A DNA stretch of 64,000 bases from Leptasterias polaris (Eukaryota > Echinodermata > Asteroidea > Forcipulatida > Asteriidae), in contig JAZGTN010000089.1 in NCBI GenBank assembly GCA_037783415.1, forward strand, positions 3,534,001-3,598,000, read 5' to 3'. The position numbers and the translations under genes were made by a program. Numbering within the stretch: position 1 is the first letter of the stretch; each line of letters starts with the position of its first letter. The notes under the pieces are model-generated. The model was not told the DNA's origin, did no database searches, and saw nothing but the letters and a program-made list of their open reading frames with translations. This document shows, in pieces, positions 44,273 to 55,103 of the stretch.

Positions 44273-47200
44273 CACAAGAATCAACTAATAGCGGCTCAAT
44301 CTACAGAAAAGCGGTAGGGCAGTGTCCAGAATCTGTCGTCCAGCTTGGTGCATCAAGGGTGCGTTGTCTACTTGACACAGGAGCGCAAGTTTCAACGATT
44401 ACTGAATCTTCCTTCAGAGAACACTTTCCTGAGACAGAATTAGTAGATGTGACTGCGTTCATCAGCATCTCCGGTGCTCAAGGTCTGGCCATTCCCTACC
44501 TCGGCTATGTTGAATTGCCACTAACAGTGCTGGGCCACTCTTTCATCAACATGGGTTTTCTGGTGGTCAAGGACCCTACAGGCACATCGATTGCAGAGAG
44601 GAAGAAGACAGTACCAGGAGTGATTGGGTCAAACATCTTCAGGGACATCCGAGAGAAGTTACGGCAAGATGCGAGCGGCCAAAACTACCTGGAGGTGTTG
44701 AACAGACGAAGTGACGCACCTGAATGGGCTCATGTACTCGCTCTCTACGAGGAAGTGCGAAGTTGCACTGTACAACAGCCAGATTTTGCAGGTAAAGTCC
44801 GAACAGTGGGGTCCAAGCCCATCCTAGTCCCCGCCAACTCTCTCCTTCTGATGGAATGTTCAGTGAAACCTGCTGCAACTGATGTGACTTACGAGGCCAT
44901 AATAGAACAGCTGGATGTAGATGTGACCCACATACCAAATGGGTTAGCTGTAGCTCCTACACTAGTCTCCGTCGACAGCAGTGGTAGAATACCGGTTCAA
45001 GTTGCTAATTTCACGAATGATGACCTCTATTTACCCCCGAGAACCCCAGTAGCCACAGTGAGCAGTGCGGTCGCTGAACACCACAGCAGAGCTTTTGAAG
45101 CAACTTTGCAGGAAATGCAGGCAGGTGAAGTAAAAAACGACTGCGCTGATGAAGCCAGGAGCCTGATGTCACGGATGAAAGTCGGTACTGGGATAAGTGA
45201 CGATCAGCAACATCAACTCCACCGACTAATTTCTAGCCATGCCAGCACATTTAGCAGAGATGAAGACGACATCGGACTCTGTGACAAAATATCTCATGCT
45301 ATCAACACTACTGACGATGTTCCAGTTCGAGTACCTCACCGGCGCATACCACCTCACCAATGGGCTGAAGTTCGAGAACACCTGCAGAAATCTCTCGAAA
45401 TGGGCGTGATCAGGGAGTCCTCCAGTCCGTATGCCTCACCGATCGTACTCGTGAGGAAGCGAGATGGAAAGCTGAGACTTTGTGTTGATTACAGGGCCCT
45501 GAATGCCAAGACTCACAGAGATGCCTATCCACTTCCCCGCATTGACGAAGCCCTCGATGCACTTGGTGGAGCGAAGTTCTTTTGCAGCCTGGATCTCGCC
45601 CATGGGTTCCATCAAATTCCCGTTGCTGCAAAAGATGTTGAGAAGACAGCCTTCCGAGTAGGAACTGGAGGTCTGTACGAGTTCACCCGTATGCCCTTCG
45701 GCCTCTGCAATGCGCCAGCCACATTCATGCGCTTGATGGACAAAGCATTCGGTGACAAAAACTTCCAGTCTCTCATCGTCTACTTAGATGACATCTTAGT
45801 CTTTGGTCGTACCTTCGAGGAGACGCTTGAACGACTACGGTTAGTGCTGGACCGCCTCACTGAATTTGGCTTGAAGGTTAAACCAGAGAAGTGCAACCTG
45901 TTCACGGAACAACTGAAGTACTTGGGCCATTCCATATCTGATGGCGGGATATCTCCAGATCCTGAGAAGATAAGCGCGGTGAGAGAATGGAAGAAGCCAG
46001 CCACAGAACGTGAACTCCGCGGGTTTCTTGGTCTAGCTGGGTACTACCGCCGTTTTGTACCAGGGTTTGCTAAAGTCGCGGCTCCACTCCACGCACTCTT
46101 AGGAGGTACAGGGAAGAAGAAGCACAGAAAGGTCAGTTCCATCAAACCCACATCAGATGCATGGGATGAGTCTTGTGACAAGTCGTTCACTGACTTGAAA
46201 CAACTTCTGACGACTGCTCCTCTCCTAGGCTACCCCGATTTCTCTCGTCAATTCATCCTGGAGGTTGATGCTAGCTACCAAGGTCTGGGCGCAGTTTTGT
46301 CCCAACAACAAGAGCAAGGTTTGGTAGTCCTGGGTTACGCCAGTAGAGGCTTGAGAGTGAATGAAAGGAACATGCAGAACTACAGCAGCATGAAGTTGGA
46401 ACTGTTGGCATTGCGTTGGGCGATCACTGTGAAGTACAGGGACATCCTTCTCGGTGCAAACTTTGTCGTTTACACTGATAATAACCCCCTCAGCTATCTG
46501 CAGACGAACACGAAGTTGGGAGCGACAGAGACCAGATGGGCTGGAGAGTTGGAACAGTTCCAGTTCACAATCAAATATAGGTCAGGAAGGAGTAACCGTA
46601 ATGCCGATGCCCTCAGCAGGAAGACCACTCATAGTGAAGACCTGCAAACTGCCCACTCTGAAGAGATGTCCACTGAAGAGACCATTTCTTCATCTTATGC
46701 TTCCACTCCCATCCCCTCCACAGTTGTTTTGCAAGTTCGAGACACCCTGGTTGAAGCTGGACTAAATGAACTCCGCATCAGACCAGATGTGACAGCACCT
46801 GCTGCGATGTCAACCCTTCCCTCCATCTCTACTGAAGACATGGCTACACTCCAACAGAATGACAAACACCTAGGCAGATTGTGGACTTACTGGGAGAGTG
46901 GACGACAACCACACATCAGTGAGCTCATGAAGGAGGACAAGCCAACGCGGAAGTTGCTGAAGTTCTGGAACCACCTGGAGGCGAGAGACAACATTCTCTA
47001 CAAGAAAAGAAAAGAAGCGAGTGGCGAGATCAGTCAACTTCTACTTCCTCAAGTTCTACGAGAGCAGTTGTTAACCGCAGTCCATGATCAGGTTGGACAT
47101 CAAGGAGTAGAAAGGACCCTTGCACTCGCCCGTAACAGATGTTTCTGGCCAGGGATGATACACGACATCGAAGAGTACTGCCGGAATTGTCAGAGGTGTA

Positions 47201-47755
47201 TGTTAGCCAAAGCTGGGAAGAAGCTCCATCCTACCATGGGTTCCTTAATCGCCAAAAGACCCCTCGAAGTTCTCGCCATGGACTTCACCGTCCTGGAGCC
47301 TGGCACAAACAATGTGGAAAACGTGCTGGTTCTCACCGATGTCTTTACAAAGTTTACACAAGCCATACCATGTAAGGACCAAAAGGCAAGAACGGTGGCT
47401 CGATGCTTGGTGAGAGACTGGTTCGTCCGTTTTGGTGTGCCTCGCAGACTTCACAGCGACCAAGGCAGGAACTTCGAAAGCAAAGTCATCCGGGAACTCT
47501 GTGAGATGTACGGTGTCACCAAGAGCCGAACGACGCCTTACCACCCCGAAGGGAATGGGCAGTGCGAGCGTTTTAATCGTACCATGCACGATCGCTTACG
47601 CACGCTGCCCCCGGACCAGAAGCGCAGATGGCCAGAACATCTCCCAGAGCTGATCTACGCATACAACGCGACACCCCACTCCTCAACAGGTTACTCCCCC
47701 TACTATCTCTTCTTCGGACGGGAACCAAGATTCCCAGACAGCCTCTTGGATCTGG
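44237..47755 (+). CDS. Gypsy Pol polyprotein, integrase truncated
   Basis: Open in the -1 frame relative to gag; the usable part starts at the frameshift site. Domains in order: aspartic protease ([12 protein letters not shown], about 44365), reverse transcriptase ([30 protein letters not shown], catalytic YLDD about 45780-45791), RNase H ([18 protein letters not shown] about 46254, Asp in YTDNNPL, and [16 protein letters not shown] end), integrase zinc finger ([14 protein letters not shown] with CRNCQRC, about 47080-47200) and DDE core (Asp in LAMDFT about 47281, Asp in [10 protein letters not shown] about 47454, Glu in GQCERF about 47566). The frame then reads satellite-derived residues (LGQIWHG...) to 47907, replacing the integrase C terminus. 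All visible catalytic residues are present. Confidence 0.9.
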
Positions 47756-49085
47756 GCCAGATCTGGCATGGCTCTGACTTGAACTGCCACCAGATCTGGC
47801 ACACCATGTCTGGGACAGATCTTGTTATGATCTGGCGTGCTCATTTTTCGCCCGATCTGGCACACGTATCTGGGCCAGATAAACTAGCCAGATCTGGACC
47901 AGACTAACACGCCAGATCTGGTCCAGACGAACACGCCAGATCTGGGCCAGACGAACACGCCAGATCTGGGTCAGACTAAAATGCAAGATATGGGGCGGAC
48001 CTGGTTATGATCTGGCGTGCTAAAATTCCGCCCGATCTGGCACACTTATCTGGGCCAGATGTGGTATGACATGTCTGGGCCAGACTAACACGCCAGATCT
48101 GGTCCATACGAACACGCCAGATCTGGGCCAGACGAACACGCCAGATCTGGGCCAGACTAAAATGCAAGATATGGGACGGATCTGGTTATGATCTGGCGTG
48201 CTAAAATTCCGCCCGATCTGGCACACTTATCTGGGCCAGATGTGGTATGACATGTCTTGGCCAGATGAACACACCAGATCCGGGCCAGACAAGCACGCCA
48301 GATCTGGACCAGACTTACACGCCAGATCTGGGCCAGACTAACATGCAAGATATGGGACGGATCTGGTTATGATCTGGCGTGCTAAAATTCCGCCCGATCT
48401 GGCACACTTATCTGGGCCAGATGTGGTATGACATGTCTGGGCCAGATGAACACACCAGATCCGGGCCAGATAAGCACGCCAGATCTGGACTAGACTAACA
48501 TGCCAGATATGGGCCAGAGGAAAACGCCAGATCTGGACCAGACTAACACGCCAGATCTGAGCCAGAAGAACACGCCAGATCTGGGCCAGACTAACACGCA
48601 AGATATGGGACGGATCTGGTCATGATCTGGCGTGCAAAAATTCCGCCAGATCTGGCACACTTATCTGGGCCAGATGTGGTATGACATGTCTGGACCAGAT
48701 GAACACACCAGATCCGGGCCAGACAAGCACGCCAGATCTTGACCAGACTAACACGCCAGATCTGGGCCAGAGGTACACGCCAGATCTGGACCAGACTCAC
48801 ACGCCAGATCTGGGCCAGAAGAACACGCCAGATATGGGACGGATGAACACGCCAGATCTGGACCAGACTAACATGACAGATCTGGGCCAGATGAACATGC
48901 CAGATCTGGGCCAGAATAACACGCCAGATCTGGGCCAAACTTACAGCCACATCTGGGGCAGATAAACATGCCATATCTGGACCAGACTAACATGCAAGAT
49001 CTGGGCCAGACTTAAAGCCACGTCTGGGCCAGAGGAAAATGCAATATCTGAACCAGACTAACATGCCAGATCTGGGTGGGGGAAA
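47756..49085. repeat. 24-bp-based satellite with higher-order units
   Basis: Basic unit CAGATCTGGGCCAGACTAAC ACGC (24 bp). Blocks of 4-9 units alternate with a longer insert (GATATGGGACGGATCTGGTT ATGATCTGGCGTGC... CCGCCCGATCTGGCACAC). The insert begins near 47988, 48168, 48350 and 48601, so the higher-order period is about 180 bp and then longer. The array is bounded on the left by the Gypsy integrase. Confidence 0.88.
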
Positions 49086-50303
49086 TCTGGCAAACATATC
49101 TGATCAACAAAAACACTTCCGACTTAAGCAATCAATACATCACAACAAAAAACGAAAATCACTTTGTTGCCCATTATCTTTTTATTGATTATTTTCATAA
49201 TAATGCAACCTGGAAAATGGCACAGTTGAATATACAATAAGAAAACCGCTAAGTGTTGGGAAACTCGCTTGCTCAAGCAACCAGGATCGATACTTATACT
49301 TAAACTCTTAACTAAAATATGAAGTGGACTTTGGGTATTAAACAGGAATCCGGTACACTGTTAAAAATGGCCGTAAACTTACGGACTCCGTTAAGTGAAA
49401 TATTCTTTCGCCGTAATTTTACGGACTTTCCGTAAATTCAAATATTAATTATGCTAATTAGCGTAATTACAATCAACCACAATTGCCCAAACACCTACAC
49501 ATCGTATAGTACATGTAAGTACATATTGTTATTCACCCACAACCGTGTACACATGTACAAACTCATGTTAAGGGTCTTTTTATTTTACGGAAAGAAAAAA
49601 CTTTTCCGGTCATTTTGCTGCAGGAATACAGAACTTTTTTTTTTGCTGGCAGCAAAATTACCGGAAAGTTTTTTTAATATTTTTTTTATTTATCTTTAAC
49701 TTCAACATTTTAGTTTGAGTTTGTTTCTTTACAATCCAGAGGTCAATATTTAAACTCTAATTTTTTTTAACAATTTTGGTATTCAAATATTTTTTACATT
49801 TCTATTCAGGTCAAACATAAATGGGCATTACCAAACATGACTGACACTGTATAACAGTCTCACTTGGGCTCAATATTCCATAAAACAAAACACTTACAGG
49901 TTGGAGCTTAAAGGGTCGGACGGAAACTGCACGGCCGGTCCGATCCGATAAATAGTCTGGCAACAAGAATGTAATTTCACAACCTTGACAAAGGTAATTT
50001 TTTGTTACACGACTATATTTCCAGATCTCGCTTCATAAGTATGAAAAACAATACATTTTGTCGTCCAAGGCTGCAAAAATACCTCGTATTATCCGTGTTC
50101 TCGTTATAACCGTGCTTGTATCTTTCGTTTTTAAGACATAAAACACGCATTGGACAGTTCGGGACCGGTGAAAAACCTTGTCCTTGTATAAACCGGGGTT
50201 TCGTATCTTCTGAGCTCGTATTAACAAGAGTCGACTGTATATGTTATGAACTAAGCCCATAAAAAATTCTGAAACCTATATTTTTTAATCTGATATACTT
50301 AGA
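49086..50303. other. AT-rich intergenic DNA with a MITE-like remnant
   Basis: 49349-49435 (ACACTGTTAAAAATGGCCGT, repeated CGTAAATTTACGG-type inverted text) and 49565-49690 (ACCGGAAAGTTTTT and its loose inverse) look like ends of small palindromic elements. No gene. Confidence 0.4.
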
Positions 50304-50340
50304 TTAAAGGCACTGGACACCTTTGGTAATTGTCAAAGCA

Positions 50341-51286
50341 CAGTGGTTTAAAACCCTATAGGACCCAGACATCGACAAATTTCAGTACAATAATCGGTCT
50401 AAATATCTTTATACTATCTCAAGCATGTCTCAATGTCATCTTAAGGCAGATAAAACTTGGTCGTCAACACACACTTTACCGATCCGTGTGATGATTCACA
50501 AATTTTGTGACAAAAAGAGGAAGTGCGCCCTCTTGTGGCTGTTTTTATGATGAGCTACATCTCATTCGCTCGTCCCCAGCGCCTTGGTCTATCCAAGACA
50601 AGGCAAGGCGCTGGGGACGAGCGAATGCATCTCTTTGAATATTTTAAGTCAACAGAGGGCGCTGAACTTCCTGTGCTAAATGATGTTTTTTTTGTTAAAA
50701 ACAGTGTTTTGAAAAATCTAGTTTTCGGGAGTAAAGTCGCTAATTTGAAGTGAATTACTAACAACCGCGACGGGTTCAAATTTATCAATTTATAATGTAG
50801 TTTTGGCTTTTCATCCAGGCCGTTAATGGCGTATTTTGAAGACATGGGACATTAATTATTTTCAGATTGTACTATTTTGGGACATTTAAGTCAAAGATTT
50901 CAAAGCATTTTTTTTGTATCATCAAAATTTTGGTCCGTTTTTTATTTTCTATTAAATAGGTTACCTATTAAGGTAATTTTCAGGCAATATATTTTTTTAT
51001 TTGGGTTTGATTAATTAATCTACCCAATCAGTTTCCCTTGTGGTTTATTATTATGCAATATTTTTTTCTCAAACAAATTTCAATATGCCTTCGCAGATAC
51101 TTTTTAAAACATTAGGATGTGTGATTTTTACTGTTTAAACTTATGTCATTTTATACAACGAACTACAATTCCTTAAAAAAAGGTTAAAAATCCTCTAGAA
51201 AACAGTTCTTCATGTTCAAATTAACAAAAATATGTAATTATCTCATAAAAAAAAATCGGACCCGATGTCTAGGTCTTAAACCACTG
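50341..51286. mobile_element. Nested TIR element inside the piggyBac-like MITE
   Basis: Ends CAGTGGTTTAAAACCC... and ...TCTTAAACCACTG are imperfect inverted repeats, followed inward by GGACCCAGACATCG / CGGACCCGATGTC (about 35 bp in all). CAGTGG-type ends recall hAT elements; the target duplication is unclear. The ~946-bp body has no transposase. Confidence 0.65.
50564..50626. repeat. Perfect 23-bp-arm hairpin inside the nested element
   Basis: ATTCGCTCGTCCCCAGCGCC TTG (50564-50586) and its exact inverse (50604-50626) around a 17-nt loop. It is GC-rich against an AT-rich background. Confidence 0.85.
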
Positions 51287-51670
51287 TGCATAGCATAGAC
51301 CAGTCTCACTTAGTGTATCTCAACATATGAATTAAATAACAAACCTGTGAAAATTTGAACTCAATTGGTCGTCGAAGTTGAGAGAGAATAATGGAAGAAA
51401 AGACACCATTGTCGCACAAGTTGTTTGCTTTCAGATGCTTGAATTCGAGTTCTCAGCTGAGCTCGATTTCAATTGAAATATTTTAGTGACAAATGATTTC
51501 TTTCTCAAAAACTACATTTCTTCAGAGGGAGGCGTTTCTCACAATGTTTTATACTATCAACAGCTCTCCGTTGCTCTTTACCAAGTAAGTTTTTATGCCA
51601 ACAATTATTTTGAGTAATTACCGATAGTGTCCAGTACCTTTAAATAGGTGCAACAAATTGTACTATGAGT

Positions 51671-51849
51671 TTAGTTTGCCTCATCTGAAGAGACATCATG
51701 AGTTGGCAAATTGTTGTCCTTATCTCCTGATGTGTCTGGCGCCCGCCTCTTCCTACCACCATGGCGATCCTTTGCCCCATCAAACCAATTAACCAGAACC
51801 GACCGGTACTCCCTGTCGGTAACATCCGCATACCGCTTCCGGATAGCAT
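51671..51849 (-). CDS. DUF4806 gene, last coding exon
   Basis: Acceptor GTCACTTTCAG. Encodes AIRKRYADVTDREYRSVLVN, WFDGAKDRHGGRKRR and an acidic tail (DVSSDEAN) to the stop at 51671. It ends 28 bp from a TTAA-flanked MITE, so the 3' UTR probably runs into it. Confidence 0.78.
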
Positions 51850-54022
51850 CTGAAAGTGACAAATTGAAACAAGAGTCAAGCAGTTGAGAGAGTGAGACAA
51901 AAACATCTTTGTGAAAGCTTTTGTTCTCAAATAAAGATCATCAACCGATTTGTTTCCTTATATTATGTGGTTTTCGGGTAACTGTTTTATTTGATTAAGT
52001 TTAACCAGATCAGTTGACCAGTAGACTGCATTTTGTAGTAAAAAAATTAAGGTTTTCAGAAATCAAATAAATGTTAACAATGAGCTGCAAAAGTGGTAGC
52101 CTACAAATTAAATAAAAATAGGTTCTATAATCTTACATGGAGAGAAATAACGTTTCACAGTTTCCAAAGCAAGCACTTTCAATGTCTTCAGTATTATCAA
52201 ACTTGGATTATTAGAGTTGGCTGTGTGACTAATGTGGAAATTTAATTATGTCTATGTCCTCAAAGTAAACTGTGATCCATCAACTAACTGTGGTAGTGCT
52301 AGGAAATAAATAGCTGGAATTAGTACAATCTACCAAAAAATCAAAGCTCATCGATTAAAAGCAAAAGACTGTGTAGGTTTATGACAGTTTATTTTTTTTT
52401 TTTTTTTTTGCTGGATTTGGGGGACTAAATGATTTTGTTTTACGCATCACCTGGAAAATTCCATTGGTGCAATTTAAACTTTCAGTTTTCGTGGTATTTT
52501 ATACATGTCACTTAAAGGCAGTGGACACTATTGGTAATTACTCAAAATTGTTAGCATAAAAACTTACTTGGTAATGAGCAACAGAGAGCTGTTGGTAGTA
52601 TAAAACATTGTGAGAAACGGCTCCCTCTGAAGTAACGTAGTTTTTGAGAAATAAGTTATTTTCCACGAATTTTGATTTCGAGACCTCAGAATTAGATTTT
52701 GAGGTCCCGAAATCAAGCATCTGAAAGCACACAACTTTGTGTGACAAGGGTGTTTTTTCTTCCATTATTCTCTTGCAACTTCGACGACCAATTGAGTTCA
52801 AATTTTCACAGGTTTGATGTTTTGTTCATATGTTGAGATACACCAAGTGAGAAGACTGGTCTTTGACAATTACCAATAGTGTCCAGTTTAAAAAATAAAA
52901 AATAAATCCTAGTTATAGTACACAATGTGATTCAATGACTTTACATTGTCAACCAGCACCCAACACAGAAACAAACAAAGCAAATTAAAAAAAAAAAAGG
53001 AGAGAAAACAAAATCGGGAATCGTTTTGTTTTTCATTGTTTTGTTTCTGTTTTTTTCTTAAACCAATAACCATGTACAACCAATGACAGGAATATATCCT
53101 TACCAAATATTGATTTGTACAAGAGGAGATGTTGGAAGCTTCTCTTCCCCGTCTTCCCTTTACCACTGAGGTTGTACCTCGACGCTACGTCATGGTAGAG
53201 GGTCTCCTCCAGCATTTTCCTTACCCCCTCCGTAATATTACGCCCATTGAAGGCCCCAAGATGCCAAATCTGCAAAGAATGTAATCAAAGAGCAAACGTG
53301 TTTAAGGTTTACACTACAGCTGTGGTACATCAGTCCTGAATGACACAAAGTGTGAAAACCCATCTCCCATTTTGCTTGACATCTTTTTCACCATTGTAAG
53401 AGAATGGAGGTATCCTCATATTGATCAGTTGTATAAAGAGGCAAATTTTTGTCAAATTCAATTCCAAAACAGTTTCGAGGGTAGACCAAGGAAAAATTTG
53501 GGGGTCAGATTCCCTTTCCAAATTGGACATTTTTTTCCACGAGCCTGCTCTTGTAGAATCAATGCATTATTTTCTCGCTATCTAATGGCACATGTAACCC
53601 CTATTGCTGATTATCTTTCCTGTTTTATTCACCAATTTCTGTCAGTGACATTATGAGGTCTAAATGATGGCATGAATATGTTTTACTTCTTTTAAACCTT
53701 AACTATTTTGTTCCCTAGAATTCATAAATGGTAGCTTAACAAAGATTCTGCCTTATCAATATAATAGTTAAAGCGCTCAGTGAATCCTATCAAGGGCCTT
53801 CCCAGTTATACTTAAAACTCACCACTCTGCTCTGGAAGGCTGCATCTTGCAGCCTCCTTTCAAAGTCATTGATCTCCTCTTGAGTCTTTAGGGGAAACAT
53901 ATTCCCCAAGCTCGTAGGGTTGTCTGAAGGAGGTTCAGACCTTTCCTCCCTCAACTTTTCTATCTTTCGCCGAATGGCCCTCTGATCGACCTTAATCTCC
54001 TCAAGAGATTTGAAGATGCGGT
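51671..54022 (-). CDS. DUF4806-domain protein gene (three well supported coding exons)
   Basis: Minus-strand exons 54022-53823, 53269-53104 and 51849-51671 join with GT-AG ends and matching phases (1/0, 0/1, 1/stop), and end in TGA/TAA-type stop at 51671. The product starts with a coiled-coil-like segment (RIFKSLEEIKVDQRAIRRK) and then the DUF4806 hallmarks: MFPLKTQEEINDFERRLQD, NITEGVRKMLEETLYHDVAS, YNLSGKGKTGKRSFQHLLLY, and WFDGAKDRHGGRKRR at the basic C terminus. DUF4806 proteins are common in arthropods, cnidarians and echinoderms; some look transposon-associated and no function is established. Introns carry MITEs. N-terminal exons are less certain (see separate entries). Confidence 0.78.
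52512..52891. mobile_element. piggyBac-like MITE, intact copy in a DUF4806-gene intron
   Basis: 372 bp (52516-52887) with termini AGGCAGTGGACACTATTGGT and the inverse ...ACCAATAGTGTCCAGT, flanked by TTAA (52512-52515 and 52888-52891). Non-coding. Same family as the split copy at 50308-51639. Confidence 0.85.
53104..53269 (-). CDS. DUF4806 gene, central domain exon
   Basis: Acceptor CATTCTTTGCAG, donor GTAAGG. 166 nt, phases 0 to 1. Encodes IWHLGAFNGRNITEGVRKML to LLLYKSIF, the most conserved part of the domain. Confidence 0.8.
53823..54022 (-). CDS. DUF4806 gene, exon with coiled coil and domain start
   Basis: Acceptor TCTTTATTTTTAG, donor GTGAGT. 200 nt, phases 1 to 0. Encodes RIFKSLEEIK... 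to LQDAAFQSRV. Confidence 0.75.
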
Positions 54023-54436
54023 CTAAAAATAAAGACAGAAGTAAAAACAGCAGTAAAATGCAGGTATCATGCATTACTATGAAAATCTTTTATTTGAAAA
54101 CCCAGTGAAATCTCTGCAAAATGCCATTTTCGTGTGAATTTCAAGAATTAATTATTTCATTGTCACAGAATTTTCACCTTTTCCACATTAATAAATGCCC
54201 TTTATCATTTAACAATTCCTGAATGGAGCTTTTTCTTTAAGCAACACACCTGGTCAGCCCTGAGGGAAGACTGGTGTGTTATGCATTTATTTTGCAGACA
54301 CTGCCTTATAACTAATAATATTCACCAAGAGATCAAATGACTTTGTTCGCTAAGTCCACTTTGATACATATGTTAACTTTTTTAAACAATCAGAAATAAT
54401 TATGCATGTATAATTTTTTGTTTGAATATTGCTGAC

Positions 54437-54466
54437 CAGTTTGAAGAGTTGCTGTCACGACATCAT
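54437..54466 (-). CDS. Probable 30-nt micro-exon of the DUF4806 gene
   Basis: Between acceptor TTATTTTACTCCAG and a weak donor GTCAGC lie 30 nt (codons for DDVVTATLQT). Both ends are phase 1, which fits the next exon exactly. The small size and weak donor keep this tentative. Confidence 0.4.
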
Positions 54467-54826
54467 CTGGAGTAAAATAATTTAACACCTTTGCATTGTG
54501 GTTGAAACAATGTTTTGTTATTACCAGTTATTTGCAAATGTTTATAAGGACGTTAATTATTGTGAGGATCCCAACAATAAATATGTTTAAAATTATTAAC
54601 TCACCAATATTGGCATTGGCGGATTGCTTTGTGATAGGCCTACTGGAAATGAAAGCATAACATTTGTCGAGTCTTATGATTATGGGCCTCACCATTAAAA
54701 ACAGCTGTTTTAAATGTAAACCTATGTTTGGATCAAATCGGTAAAACAAAATCGGACCAGCATCTGTAGACCAATAAACTGACTTAATGAGAAAATCTCG
54801 GAATAAATATTGAAATTGTAAATTAC

Positions 54827-54935
54827 AGAAAACAGCTACGGTGTTGATACTGTCCTCCTCTGCTTCTAGTTCGTTGTTCTCTCCAGTCGCGGTAGTAATC
54901 AATGGCCACTTTCCCGGATGCTTAATCTGTCAATC
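54827..54935 (-). CDS. Possible N-terminal exon of the DUF4806 gene
   Basis: Minus-strand open stretch from an acceptor-like TTGACAG (about 54936) reading IKHPGKWPLITTATGENNEL and EAEEDSINTVAVF to a GTAATT donor in phase 1, compatible with the micro-exon. There is no in-frame ATG. An ATG-GAG-TTG before GTGAGT at 55882-55874 could be a tiny first exon in phase 0, which is speculative. Confidence 0.35.
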
Positions 54936-55103
54936 TTTGCAGTGCAGTATTCATCCACTGCAATTAAAATGGTTTTGATAAAACAAAACATTATTAGTAT
55001 AAAATACTATGTTATACAATTATGCAAACAATTTCGGTTTACAGACAGATACAGATATGACTCAACAAAGTGTAGACTAACTCTGTCTCATGACCGGGGG
55101 TGA

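Larger units (their letters stand above)
42783..47760 (+). mobile_element. Ty3/Gypsy retrotransposon, 3'-truncated
   Basis: Order is 5' LTR, primer site (43087), gag (43202-44239), pol in the -1 frame (protease, RT, RNase H, integrase). Both frames are intact to the truncation at about 47755, where the integrase runs into satellite DNA and the C-terminal integrase module and 3' LTR are missing. No envelope-like frame. Long uninterrupted frames suggest the truncation is recent relative to the LINEs nearby. Confidence 0.9.
50304..51643. mobile_element. piggyBac-like MITE (TTAA flanks) split by a nested insertion
   Basis: The outer element is 50308-51639 with termini AGGCACTGGACACC... and ...GTGTCCAGTACCT, flanked by TTAA at 50304-50307 and 51640-51643. 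Its body matches the intact copy at 52516-52887 in the opposite orientation once 50341-51286 is removed. The TTAA duplication is the mark of piggyBac transposition. Confidence 0.8.

Noticed and set aside
48338..48974. Repeat-protein-like frames ([14 protein letters not shown])
   Set aside because: Translation of the 24-bp satellite; both strands are open.
47756..49085. CRISPR-like array
   Set aside because: Repeats are contiguous with no unique spacers, in a eukaryotic retrotransposon context.
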